A DNA stretch of 64,000 bases from assembly GCA_023159155.1 (NCBI GenBank), contig JAJNNX010000021.1, positions 434,001 through 498,000 on the forward strand, in the 5' to 3' direction. Of this stretch, positions 47,067-59,834 are shown one piece after another; position 1 is the first letter of the stretch, and every line of letters starts with the position of its first letter. The stretch comes from Ustulina deusta. Its lineage: Eukaryota; Ascomycota; Sordariomycetes; Xylariales; Xylariaceae. A model generated the notes under the pieces. That model saw nothing but the letters and a program-made list of their open reading frames with translations, was not told where the DNA came from and did not search any database. Position numbers and translations under genes: made by a program.

Positions 47067-47405
47067 GTTTCCTGACTTTTCCGCTCCCTTGATTGACGAA
47101 GCTTGATAATATACTTCGATATAGCATCAACATCTGATCTAAAACATCGGACGGGCGCCTTCATGGCTTATTGGACATCTGGTTGCGACTCTAGTGGTAG
47201 AGGCGAATACCCAAATGCTCTTCTGAAAGAGATCCGAGGTCATTTCAATGTTTGGCGTTCATTCGGTTACTACCAAGCAGATGCTCCCGGCATATCATCT
47301 CTACCATGATATTCTGGGTAGCGGCTTCCATGCTATAGACTTTTCTCCCGTCGATGTTAACCAGCTAGTACGATCTCCACGTTTATAGTTGCACGTGTTT
47401 GACAT

Positions 47406-47612
47406 ATCACGGAGAAGTGGATCCAAGTGACCCATGAGATCGGATCAATACTACTCCTAGAGATCCCCTGTATAAATAGCTTGTATTCTATCTCTTATGT
47501 TGGAACTAGAACTTAGACGTTAGATCATCTGAATACACTCCTGGTGATCGCTTCTAGAACGTGCACTGGTCCGCTTCCTCGATTGATCGCAACTCCACAC
47601 CTTCGTGAGATG
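47406..47612. repeat. LTR-like dispersed repeat B, copy 2
   Basis: Second copy of the repeat at 35263-35467, same orientation, about 12 kb away. It contains CTGTATAAATAGC, a good TATA-like box, upstream of the shared AACTAGAACTTAGAC block, as in an LTR promoter. No internal retrotransposon coding remains. Confidence 0.6.
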
Positions 47613-50444
47613 AGGTCCTCGATGTCCCAGCATGGACGTCCCCTCCACAAAAAAATACCCTGACAGGTGACCCATATTTGGTCTTTCACTAGTGGGGCAA
47701 ACCATGTATTCTTTCTGTTCCTGTAATGGTAATGGCCACAATCATAAGTCTGATGACGAATCCAAGTAGCCTCTTATACAGCAGGATTCCTGGTGTTTGG
47801 ACTTACTCCAGAGTTTCTGTCGCTACCCAACCGGTCGGACATAGACCGAGATTTAGCCTTCTCGCCAGGTACCCACAACGACGATTGGATATACCTCAGT
47901 TTGATATTCAACTTCTATAATGTATTAGTGTCGACAAAACTCCGGCCTCTGCTCCATGGATGGAGCAAAAATTGCCGTTTTCTAGCTTGAGTTGTGATCG
48001 CGGGGCTATAAAAACCCGTGAATTTGGCTCTCGTTCTGAAGCGTGCATTCTAATCTCAGCTAGGGTTGCACCCCAGAAACAGGCACACTCCAAGTTGTAT
48101 GATCCCTCGTCAAAAGTTCTTGGGATCGTCGTTACTGACATATGCTACCAATCTATCCATGTGACGGTAAGGGATTACGAGAAGCGGCAGCTGGTAACTA
48201 ACTCTAACATCTGTGGCATTATTCTCTTCTCGAAAATGGTGTGGGGTCATCTAGAAATATGGAAGAATAGATAGGCCTGATGCTTAGATTACTTGGCTTC
48301 TTGTTCTGGGATCCGGGTAAGCTCGACAACAGACAGCCCAGTTTGCAAAAGGGCTTTGAGTTATCCTTACTGCTAATTAGAGGACTTCGCAAGTGATTCT
48401 AGTATTGATCGAATTTTCCCTGCAAAATCCTGGTCACCGACTAGCAATTATAACGGCCTGGTTACGATCACGAAGCTCCTCAAATTTTTTTCGTAAGCAA
48501 ATCGTCACAGTATCCGTTTCACTTCGGTAGATGAAGACAAAATGGGCGGGGGCTTTTATCAAGCGATATTCGATGATCACACGGGCCGCTTTATGAGAGA
48601 TTAGCAAGCGCTAGTAGTTGAGAACTAGTCTGGGAGAGGCTTACTATTCATGCTGATGATTACACGAGAAGCTGCTTGGATCGAATAGATGAGATACAGA
48701 AAGAGGTCAAAGCTACCCAGCGTCAGGTGAGTCTCATTCCACTTCATTACAATCAAGAAATAATCACAAGCTAACCACCTTATTGTACGTGCTGGAGATG
48801 AGCTTTCTGTCACAAGATTGAAAGATATCATTTAATGGGGCAAACGATAGACAGATTGGCGTAGTCGTGCCACTTCTTCGTTATTAGATGTCTGGAGTTG
48901 CAAAATTGATTTAGCAGGGTTACAATCCGTTTAGCGATCTCGAACACTCGGTACAAAGGCTGATGCGGGTCCTACCAGTTCTTTCTTGATTTTAAACCGC
49001 CATGTGACCAATGGCTGAACCCGTTCTAGGCTTAAATCCAATCTAATCTCATCCTGATACCACATGCATACTTACAACAGCAACAGCCTATAAAATTGGC
49101 CGTAATAAATGACCTCGCCCTTCCATTCTGCATCTCCTGCTGCTCGTCACATGTGTATGATATGACAAATACACTAGAGTCCGCACATGCCATACAGTAG
49201 ACGTGTCTCCGGTGCCGCTCTTTCGGCGACCGATTCAACATTACTGATGAATGCGCTACTTTTTAACCATGTCGTTGCTGGCGCCATCAATTATCTATTC
49301 GAGGTTGGAGATACAAAGCAGAATTGGTAAAGAATACGATTTAATGTTTTGAGACTTTGGTAGGATGACATGAGTTAGATTACTGCCAGTACAAATTTGA
49401 TAGCGAATTACCAACTTTCATTATCGTCCGTCAAATTATGACTTTTCGTAGAAAGTTTTCATGCATTGCTCCCCTCATGACAACCATAGGTAATCAGCAT
49501 CTACTTTCAACGTCGCCGTGTTGTTTGAGAACGTCGCTACTATTTCCGCTTCCGTTCTATATCGTCCGCTACCCAGATTGGCTATAGTATGATCGTATGC
49601 TAGATGGGGATCCCAGCACTAGTTGGTTGGCTTGCATCAGCCACGGTGAAAGTACCCAGTATCTACGATGGGGCCATGTCCGGAACGCTATGGAACCCAA
49701 CCCGGAGACCGGGGTCAACGCTACACGGCCAAGGCCCGCAACATACATACCTGGGTATACTATCTACACTAGTGTACAGATTTTGCTAGTGCAACTAGAC
49801 TTTGCTAGCACAGATAGAACTCCCCCTTTGCGTAATAACACTAGTCAATACTGGAATCACGAGCAGTTAGAACTGAAACGTGGCCCTTGAAATTAAGACT
49901 CGGTACGGAGAAGGGAATCCTGTTGCCAAGTCTCCGATTCACGATTTTGACATGGTGTAAAAAGGCGTCTTGCTGATTGCGTCATGACGGCGCCGAGAGA
50001 TGTAGGGTGGTAGACTAACCAGCACGGCCATTTATGTGGCTGAAGCTCATTACCTATCCCTGTATTTTGAACACTTCTAGATTAACGCTAATCCGCGGCT
50101 CGCATTTGGATGCACGAATTCAGGTAGTATCTGAATGAAATAGGTTCTTCACAACAACAAGTCGGGTGGGATTATTTGGTGAGTATGAGTCACACACGAC
50201 CTCTAAATGAATAATGATCAGTGAAATTCTCACCCTAAGAACTGTGAGGGGAATACCTCACGCTACAAGGTTACCCTATTTTCTGAGTAGATCTGCATCC
50301 TATATCCAGTGAGCAATGCAACCTCAACTTACTATTTCGAAACGGAATGTGACCCTTCTTTCCCGTCTTTTTGCCACAAGGATTTTCTTTTATCAATACA
50401 GATATTTGTCGTTAATTCACTTTATTCCAGACCCAGGAGATCTT

Positions 50445-50513
50445 GTACCCGTGCGGACTCCACAGCAACCGCTACCGCCAAGTGTGTGACGGAAGTGGAG
50501 TCCGCACGGGTAC
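50445..50513. repeat. 19-bp perfect inverted repeat (hairpin)
   Basis: The left arm GTACCCGTGCGGACTCCAC at 50445-50463 is matched without error by its reverse complement at 50495-50513. The loop is 31 nt. It is GC-rich against AT-rich surroundings. Confidence 0.92.
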
Positions 50514-50768
50514 GGAAATATTGGTGTTTTTCAACTCATAGTATCATTTGGATTAGGATTTCTGCACGCTTGAATACAACGTGGGGGGAAAAGGATACAC
50601 AGATCTAGGCGCCCTTTTAGTCCTTAGGCAACCAGTGATCCGGCAGGTATGCCCCTAGGGTTGACGCCCTTTTTCGACTTTAGTGCGTAGCCACTTCTAG
50701 GAGGGCCACCTGTACTAAACTACCCAAAATCATATGGACTATCTAGTAACGGAAGAAGCTAAGGTCGG

Positions 50769-50769
<1 letters not shown>

Positions 50770-50798
<29 letters not shown>
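50770..50798. repeat. Poly-G homopolymer, 29 nt
   Basis: Uninterrupted 29-nt run of G on the plus strand; the second such run in the window. Confidence 0.9.
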
Positions 50799-50800
<2 letters not shown>

Positions 50801-53800
50801 TAGCGAGATATAAGAAGAGATAAACAGTGTAGCAGAAGAAGTACCCAAGTGTAGAGGCTAGATAGATCGGAGGGATACAGAGGAGGTCTGCTCTAGGTAT
50901 GGTTTACTTGGAGAGTATCTAGGGTAGGGGAGTAAACAAATAAAAGAATTTAAGCTCGAATATAATATCAGGGAAAGCTGCCACAATAAACTTTAATCAA
51001 TGATTTTGTACAGGTTTTGTGGGTAAGAGTCTGTCGCTGGGCGTACCTAGGTAATATAAAAAACTTGGATCACACAACCTCCTGTTCTAGAGGCTTCTAG
51101 TGTACGCTAACTACTCATGATTTGTATTTGAAATGGCATTTTTAGACGCACAAATACAGAATGATCTCGCCATAAAAGGTCCTTAAACATAATTTCCTGA
51201 AGTGGTATACCATAGCTGGACAGATAAAAGTCTACAGTTACTTCTTTCTCTCCACTCCACAAATTCTTTTGCAGTAATTTGAGTCAGATCTGACTGAAAG
51301 TTGGCATACGCAATCAGCCAAGGTCTTGGGCTTGCTAGGTTATACGCAATGAGTCCCGGGCCAAGCTATTCTTTAGAATGAGAGTTACCAAGCCAGAAGG
51401 AATAGCCGGCTTCGGCTTCGGTGCAGGCTAGGTTGGGCAATTTGGTGTACATATAGCCTTAGCATTTCCGCCCGGTCCTCATCGATCTTTATAACGGACC
51501 TTGGCACCCTACAAAGGATTACTACATTGAGTATATTCTCCAAGCCCTTGGCCAAGCTCTTGTATATGAGCACCTCACTATGAGATACGTAATGAGATAT
51601 CAATGCTGAGGCGGTGGTTTGGAACTACAGGAGCGACTTTTCATTTGCTTGAATAACATCCGTGACTAGAGAGGCTATTGAGGAGTCGCAGGGCCCCCAC
51701 AGGGATTAATTCTACTTTGGAACAGATGGCGTCAGAGATATACAGACTGCCAAGATTGAATCGGTGCTTAAGAAGAGTAGCAGAAAGATAGGATAGTTAT
51801 TGTTATCGAGTTTCTTAAAGAAGGGTGCTTGAATTTTATGTACAGGTTGAATTGCGTTGTGGGGGGTTGGTGTGGTTATATGGTGATTGTCAATGCTTCG
51901 CGAGGCTGTACTGTGGTGGAGGAGCAAGATCAGTTCCTATGAGATCAACGGAGTTAACGATGGCTTAGAATATATCACAAAAGTTATAGGGCTGTTAATT
52001 GTTTTCGGGTACGATCGGCAAACTGTTATGTGGTCTCGGCCTACCGGAGGGACAAATATACTACCGGTAGTTGATAATTAGCTTTATCTTTGATGAGAAG
52101 CGAACGCCTTACAGTAGACTGCATAGCCGCACTTTGATAAGATAACCTATGTAAGATAGCATCCCCTCCTTGCTCAGCACCCCTGTTCAACAACCTGCCA
52201 GATCGACAAGTGCCTTGGAAGACGACCGAACATCGTCATGCCGAACATGATCAAGTGGATAGCAGAAACTGTACCTGGAGAGATGAAGGTATCTTGAGAA
52301 ACTACCTGGTTAACCTCAGAGTAAAGATATGGGTAACAAAGCAGGGTTTTGCCCCCACGCCCTTCCCGTCCACCACCCCCCCCCCTCCTCCCCCCCTTTT
52401 TTTGTTAAAAAAAAAAGAGGAAAAGGTGAGATCAAAAACAACCTCCGAGTTTGGCCCTAGGGAACTTTATTTCTGAAAGGGGTTAGTGAGAATGAAGTCT
52501 TTTCTAGAACCCACTATTGACGTAGGTTGTGGGAACGCAAGTGCTTAGAAATGAAATTACTCACTTCATCTCTCTCAGATAACATCAGAATGGGTGAAAA
52601 ACGCGACACCTTACATTAGAGATGTTTTACATTAAAGACTGAAAATTTCAACTTGTTTCTCGCATGAAATACCTTATAGTAAGCGTCATAGAAGGTCCTC
52701 TCAACGCAAAGCAAGCTAAAGTGGTACTTTGAAGATTTGCAGTTTTTTTTGTGGCCCCACCCGATTGCCGCCCGGGCACTAACCGTAGTTAGTGTAGACC
52801 TGAATTCAGCTTAGTGTGCACAATACCAAATTAGATTCTGTCTCGCCATACAAGTCCATGTAGGTATTCCTGACAACCTGTTGTCATGGATACTTGGTAT
52901 AAATACTTGAAACAGTAGTACTGAACCATCAGAAAGTGGTAAATGAAAACAGGCCACATTGGTATGTAACCACAATCATGTAATCTTTTATCTGTTTTTG
53001 TCATCATCACCAGGATTTCGTTCAGCGTAGATAAGAGTGAGGCACGACGTGATACAAGTATTGCAACGCTGACAGGTACCAGCTGCAAGGCTCAAGCAAC
53101 TAGTGGGAACTTATGCAGCTCAGCCGGCCATGAGTGGATCCCGTCTGTGTGGAAGCGAGGGTCTGCAGACATGACGGGATGCTAGACAAGGACAAGGGAC
53201 AAATTTTTGATAGCGTCGAGATACCGAAGAGCCTCCTCGATTTCGTTGCTGCTAATTTTAAGAGCGAGAAGGAATCTCTCCCTCTTCCGTTAGTTCAACT
53301 TTCGCCTCTACTAGTATACCTACTCCCTATTCACGACATCAACGCAATCGAATTATGATGATAGTATTATAATACAACATCAACGGGAAGGTGAATATCT
53401 AGTGTGCACACAACCGAACAATTCATTGACGACGAAGCAGAGCGTATTTTTTATTTGACCTTGATGGCTGCCTAACAAGCTAGTGCGGGCAGCGAATCTT
53501 GGGCGCCAACATGAATTCGCCCCTCGCGTTTTCACTTTCTCGCGAGAATAAGCCTCTTGAATCTTGGAGTGGGTCTAATGTCTGGGCTGTCTGGGCTGTC
53601 TGGGCGGCGAGAAGCTGTGCGGACAACATTGAGTGGGGACACACTTACACTACACCGAGCACGACACAGAACAGATCAACACTTCCAAGAACCGCATAGA
53701 CGTGGCGAGAATTTGTCGGGCTTGTCAACGACGCCTGCAACAGCTGTCGTGGAAAATACTGCGTATCCTCAAATTGCAGTGCTCGGGGCTGCCGTGGTTT

Positions 53801-54303
53801 TGTTATTATTCTTTTTTTTTTTTAAAGTTGGACCCACCAAGTCCGCCGGACGCTTGTCCGTTAGCGTGGCTCAAAGTCTTGGGACGACGAGATTCATGTA
53901 GCGTTTTTCGCCATCTCGCCCTGAAAAAGCCAGCCAAGTTACACCGAGATGCAAGGTATCATCGTGGGCTTCACCATGAGGGTCTACGCTTCGTTGGGCA
54001 GCATGTGGTCCCGCGCTACCGGGAATTATGCAACCAATCTCCTCCTCGTCGTTAATCAGATGCGAGGCTCGCCTCTTCGCCGCGGGCGCGCGAGAAGAGA
54101 AAATGCTCGATTGTATAATAGGAGCGATTATGTTGCCACCACTGATTTCATACATAAGGAATGGGTCTCCCCCTGAAGCGTCTTTGGTTTGCATAGTCGT
54201 TGATAACATCAGTGTAGCATTAGATATTGGCTTCCTCTAGCTTAGCCTCCCTCCCCCTCCCCCCCCTATCTTAATCACGGTCAACGGGAAATCATCAACC
54301 GCC

Positions 54304-56280
54304 ATGGCTGCAACCACAGATCCCAATCACCGGAAACCCGGCGACGATAGTTCGCCAAGCAGTTCATCCTTATCACGGACAAGTACTCTAGACGTGCCTC
54401 TGGCGCCGACTATGAGTTATGATATCAACTTGCCAAACCGAACCCTGTCCAACGAGGCCAACCTCAATGAATACATCGTCGAGACGCTGGACGGCCAGCT
54501 GCCCGGCCCAGTCGAACCCAACACCCAGCGGCGCTATCGCCTCGTAACCTTTCAACCCAACGATCCGGAAAACCCCAAGAACTGGAGCAAGGGGTTCAAG
54601 TGGTACATCACCATGGTCGTGGCTACAACTTGCTTCGTCGTCGCCTTCGCTTCATCCATCGTCACCCCTGACATCGAGGGCGTGGCGGACGAGTTCGGCG
54701 TCAGCTACGAAGTAGCGCTTCTGAGTATTACGCTATTCGTCGTTGGTTTTGGCGTTGGTGAGTTTGCCCTATTTTCATTTTTCTTTTTATTTTCCTCTTT
54801 TCGTGTGTTAAGAGCTCCGCCAAGCCAGTCGAGCATTAGCTAACCAGAACCCTACCAAAGGCCCTTTGGCTTTCGCTCCCTTATCCGAAGTCTACGGTCG
54901 CCAAGTCATCTAGTAAGTGTTATAATATCTCGAGAAAATACCCTCTTGGAAATTACCGGTTGGCTGACATGATGCTCCACTCACAGCGTCTCAACGTTGT
55001 TTATCGCCGTGGTGTTTGTCATCCCTTGCGCACTCGCAAAGAACATTACGACCCTTTTGGTCAGTCGAGCCATCGATGGCATCGCTTTCTCTGCCCCCAT
55101 CACCATCATCGGTGGCACCCTCGCCGATCTCTGGAAAGCTGAGGAACGAGGTATCCCCATGGCTGCCTTCTCCGCGGCCCCTTTCGTCGGACCCGCAAGT
55201 AAGTTTCAATGCTCAGAAGACACTGGAGTGAGAAGAACCACGATCTGACATTGGACCCTAGTTGGACCCCTCGTTGGTGGCTACCTCTCAGATAACCTTG
55301 GCTGGCGATGGCTCTACTGGCTCACGCTCATCCTCTCCGGCATCATCTGGGTCCTGATCACATTCACCATCCCCGAGACCTATGCGCCCACCATCCTCGC
55401 CCGCCGCGCCAAGAAACTGCGCAAGGAGACAGGTGAGTCGGACTGGGTCACGGAACAGGACCTCGACATGCGCCCCATCGGCGAGCGCATCCGCATCTTC
55501 CTCGTCATGCCCCTGAAGCTCCTCTTCGGCGAGCTCATCGTCTTCCTCATCTCGCTGTACATGTCCGTCCTCTACGGTCTGCTGTACATGTTCTTCATTG
55601 CCTACCCTATCGTCTTCAAAGAAGGAAAGGGGTGGTCTGCTAGTTCCACCGGTCTCACCTTGTAAGTGTTGTCCGCATCGCATCCACACCCAAAGTAGCA
55701 CTGGATCTAACATCCAAACAGCATCCCCCTCGCCGTCGGCGTCGTCTCCTCCGCTCTCTGCTCCCCCTTCGTGAACAAGCACTACGTGAAAGTGATCAAG
55801 CCGTACGCCGGGCAGATGCCTCCGGCCGAGCTACGCCTCATCCCGATGATGTTCGCGTGCTGGTTCATCCCGATCGGGCTGGCCGTGTTCGCGTGGACGT
55901 CGTACGACTGGCTGGTGTGGGTCGGGCCCACGCTCGCCGGCTTCCCCGTGGGCTTCGGCTTCATCTTCATCTACAACAGCGCCAACAACTACCTGGTGGA
56001 CACGTACCAGGACCGGGCGGCGTCCGCCCTCGCCTCCAAGACCTTCATCCGCTCCATCTGGGGCGCCAGCGTCGTCCTCTTCACCCGCCAGATGTACCAC
56101 AACCTCGGCTACCAGTGGGCCAGCACCGTCCTCCTCGGCATCAGCCTCGCCTGCTGCGCCATCCCCTTCCTCTTCTGGAAGTTCGGCGAGCGCATCCGCA
56201 GACACAGCAAGTACGCCTACGGCGGCGACGACGACCAGAAGGGCGTCTTCGCCGAGAAGAAGAACGGCAGCAGCGTTTAA
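54304..56280 (+). CDS. MFS transporter (DHA1 family, second copy type)
   Basis: Five exons, 54304-54757, 54861-54912, 54987-55198, 55262-55661, 55722-56280, join in frame to 558 aa. A long polar N-terminus leads to [12 protein letters not shown] before TM1. The motif A-like segment [14 protein letters not shown] is completed across the first intron. PETYAPTIL precedes the central loop, and [19 protein letters not shown] lies in the C-terminal half, all typical of fungal DHA1 exporters in the plasma membrane. The C-terminus is charged (RIRRHSK, then acidic). It is not close to the PKS and lies among core genes, so a general drug or polyamine efflux role is as likely as a cluster role. Confidence 0.92.
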
Positions 56281-57326
56281 GCGGTTCCCGCGCGGGAGAT
56301 GGATGATTCCGCTAGGGTCGTCGTCTCTGGCTTGGTCTCGGGAACAACGCATTTTAGCCGCGACGGCTGCATTCTTCGCTCCGCGGTGTTGGGCTGGAAC
56401 ACTTGCGGATTCGACTGGAATCTTGAGGGCGACTGGTCGACCACTCTACAGCATTTTTAATTATGGCCTCCCCCGTCCATCTTCAACGGGTTTTCTTTCC
56501 TTTTCCCCTTTTTTTTTTTCTTGTTCCCCTTTTTTCGGTTCTCATAGCTTCTACGCATCAGGACCTCAGAGCTTAGCCTCTGCGATAACCGGGTCTGCGC
56601 GGACGTGTACGCTCTCGTGCACATCCGTAACGCAGATACAGATACATAGATATAGATAGATGTTAGTTACACAGGCTGGGACGACCGGGTAGGATCCACT
56701 GCTGCATTTGCGTCGGGCGTTTTAGGTGTCGGATACCATTGGCGTCCCTTGGGTTGGGATAGATCGTGCTTATTACTTCTGGCCTGGACGCTTGAAATCT
56801 CAAAAATCTCCCTTTGTTATGTTATGCGCTTGTTACTGCATCCATGAATGTGATTTGTGAAATGCGGAACTTGGAAGCTGTCTGGTGAATGTGCTGTGAA
56901 GGAATTTCATACTCCTATGTAGAGCTGGCCGATGTTTGGTGACTAATGCTCTGACTGGTAACTTTCTACGAATTACTGCACTATGCGCGATCTATAGCTA
57001 CAACTACCACGTATGAATCTCTGGCTCTATTATGCATTATGCGGTAGTAGTATGTGAATGAGCTTCAAGGTTAGTAACTCTTGGACACTTTTCGTACGGC
57101 TTGGGCGGTGGTGCAAATAGTTGACCTTGGGGTATATTTACTATCTAGGCTAGAGGACATGAATTGACTTCTATATATGAGGTTTAGTAAACTTCGCTAT
57201 GCATCTCGTGTGAAGAAATTCCACACGTTGTGTTATGTACCCAAGACTCCTCTGTCAGATCACTAGTAGCTATCCAGACTACTGGTTGCTTCACCCCGTC
57301 ACTTCATCTGAAGCGGGATGCAGGCC
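56281..57326. other. Convergent intergenic region
   Basis: Between the 3' ends of the MFS gene and the QTRT2-like gene. A T-rich tract lies near 56510-56535. Nothing else recognised. Confidence 0.4.
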
Positions 57327-58938
57327 TTACTTGGAGATCTCTGCAAACCCTTGTTTATCGAGCTCGACAGCGTCAACATCGGGAACCAGAGGCGTCTCTT
57401 TCCCCTCGGCCGCCGCCCCCGTCACGGCTAGCCCTGCCATCTCCCCCGCCAGAGTGGGATCGCTGTCTGTGTCGTACTTTCCCCACGCAGGACTGTTAAT
57501 CTTGTCGTCACCTCCCCGGCTCTTGAAATGATATCCTCGCGCGCGTGGCCTACTTCCTGTCCCTGTGGGTAACTCTGAGTCGTATACTGTCATGAACTCG
57601 TCGTAGTCTTTCTCGAATGTCGGGGGATCTGCACTCAGCGACGCGCGAATGCCGGCGAAGAAATCGCTGACGACTTGGTAGTTGTGGACTTGCAACAGTG
57701 TCCAGCCGAGCATTTCTTTCGCGTTTAGCAAGTGATGCAAGAAGGCGCGGTGGTGTTTTGTGCAGGCGTAGCACTTGCAGCCTTCTACTAGCGGCTTTAC
57801 TGCGGCTTCGTGCTCGGGGGACCACATATTTATGCCCAGTGGTCTGATACCGGAGCTCGAGTCCGAGGTGGGCGGGAAAGTGAACGAGAGGGCTATGCCA
57901 GCGTCGGATATGTTATTGAGGAAGGACACGGTGAAGAGGTCGATGCCTAGGTGGATTTGGCGGAGGATCTCTTGTGGTGTTGCTGTGTAGTCGAGCGAGA
58001 GACGGGGCAAAGATATCAGAGGGCCGTGGTTGCTGAGGTCGGGGAGAACGTCGGCGTCATAGACTGCTAGTCCGGATAGCTGAGTGGCGAAGTCTTGCTC
58101 TAGTTGGTTGAAATATTCCCATTGCGTGGGATAGGATAACGGGAGAAGCGGAGCAAATACCGAAGGAGCATGTGTCTGGCTGCCATGTTCGGAAACGTCG
58201 AAGAACTCGGCTAGCCAGTCCTCGGTCCGTTCAACCATGCGGAGCTGGCGTTTCGAGCTCGAGACGGTGGTGCGCCGCTTTGTCTCGACGAAGGCGGTGG
58301 TCTGCGCATATGTCATGTCTGCCAGCGGGATGACGACATCTGGTCTGACGGCGTCTACAGACTTGCGGTATGCCTCGTTTGTGAGTTTTTGAAAGCCGGT
58401 TGATGTGAAGATGGATATGGAATCCTTGGTATTGCCGAGGGGCGAATTGATGGCGGGGTGTCGCCTTGCGCCTAGGACGGTGAACATGTGTGAAGGCATG
58501 GCGGTGAATGAGTGCAATGGCTCTGCATCCTCCGATTTCACCTTGAGAAGTGGTGGAGAGGCCCTTTTTGGAGTTATCTCCAGAACTGTGAGAGTCGTGT
58601 TAGATGAGGTGTAAGACTTGAGTCAGCTCAACTCAACCAACCCAACTGAGCCGAGCCTAGCTGAGCGAGACGAGGATATCTATATCGACCGACTTACAAT
58701 CTTCGAGCGCGATATATACTCCGCCCAACTCGGACCGTCTGCTGACATTGTCGGGGGTCAGATGAGGCACGGCGCCCCGTGCGGTGAGGCCGATGAAATT
58801 GGGGGTGTCGATCGGACGGCGCTTCGGCAGCGACAGCGTTCCCAGACGAGCACCGACGCCATCGTTCGCTAGGCCCTTGAGGATCTTGAACATGGCCGTC
58901 CCATCCGGCTCGGGTGTAACCATACTTTGGTATGACAC
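57327..58938 (-). CDS. Queuine tRNA-ribosyltransferase accessory subunit 2 (QTRT2/QTRTD1-like)
   Basis: Two exons, 58938-58698 and 58585-57327, joined by a 112-nt intron to 499 aa; a start at the internal Met at 58893 would give 484 aa. The eukaryotic TGT is a heterodimer in which this subunit helps exchange guanine-34 for queuine in GUN-anticodon tRNAs, often at mitochondria. Seen: LPKRRPIDTPNF, TARGAVPHLTPD, PLADMTYAQT, the zinc site CKCYACTKHHRAFLHHLLN and LLQVHN. The catalytic subunit is not in the window. It shares a divergent promoter with the LCCL gene. Confidence 0.92.
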
Positions 58939-59834
58939 TGATGGTACGACACGGATTGAGAGAGGACCGGAAGGGAGTGAGTGAGTGAGTGACCGACCGA
59001 CCGAGTGAGGTGGGTCTTGAGCCTGAATTTCCTTGGCTTCGGTTGGAATGGTGTATTTGTTGGCTGTACCTGCGTTTTAGACGTGCGAAAGGATATCAGA
59101 ATCTTATGTTGTCAGTACCCGAGGTAATTTATCACCTTTTTTTTATTTCTGTCTTTTTCCTTTTTTTTTTCTCTCTTTTTTTCTCTTTTTTTCTTCATGT
59201 CATCTTAATGCGGTGCAAGTGTCTTAGGCACATAGCAGGTACCTAGGTAGTATACTGAAATGGCTGAAGCTGAATGATGGACACTGGCAGCTGACAACAG
59301 CCGGTTATATTGAGATAAGCTACCTAGGTACAGTACCTAGTCACATCTTGAGCATGCCAACACCTGGCTTGCCGTCTTTGTCCCCCGCATTGCGCAGCCA
59401 TTTCTTGGCACCTCGTGCCACAGTCAGCCTCCAGCTTTCAGGCTTCATACAACACCCGGCGCCCGCATAGAAGACGGCTGAGCAGGCCCTCGCCATCCCA
59501 CGTCGCATTGTTTACTGCTTTCTCCGCGCAATCGTCTGCATAGCCAAGCCTGCATTCTCATTCTGCATATTTCCATCGTCGACTTGTTATTGCATAGATT
59601 CCGCTGTAAATATCGATATCGATTCATATATTCCCTAGAACGAAGACATCCCAAACCCCAGCTCCGGCCGGTTACGCGTCCCATCGACACCGAGACCAAT
59701 CATAGGTCCATCCCCATCCGTGCCTATGCATATGTGCCTATAGACACGAGCACCCGTAGTCTCTTTTCTTTCCATCGCCCTAAGAAACCGATGGTCCTGT
59801 CCTTCGAGCCGAGGTTGGACGCCGACGAGCGTGC
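58939..59834. other. Divergent promoter region (QTRT2-like / LCCL gene)
   Basis: Contains GTGA/CCGA short repeats at 58975-59010, pyrimidine-rich tracts at 59138-59195, and two TACCTAGGTA palindromes at 59240-59249 and 59321-59330. No gene is supported. Confidence 0.45.

Larger units (their letters stand above)
45344..54303. other. Gene-free, repeat-bearing 9-kb stretch
   Basis: No gene could be supported on either strand. ORFs are under about 180 codons with no recognisable domains. Contents listed separately: MITE-like copy 2, LTR-like copy 2, a 19-bp hairpin and a poly-G tract. A TACCTAGGTA palindrome lies at 51044-51053, and a C/T-rich low-complexity stretch near 52365-52405. Core genes lie on both sides. 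Confidence 0.5.

Noticed and set aside
47960..48274. 104-codon ORF considered as a Copia polyprotein relic
   Set aside because: No retrotransposon protein motif could be aligned.
53497..54240. Overlapping ORFs with several Cys residues (53557-54055)
   Set aside because: Cys spacing does not fit a zinc cluster, frames overlap each other, and the region has low-complexity runs; treated as noncoding.
55288..56352. Long minus-strand and second-frame ORFs over the MFS gene
   Set aside because: Shadow frames of the GC-rich MFS exons, with biased Gly/Asp/Glu or Arg/His/Pro composition.
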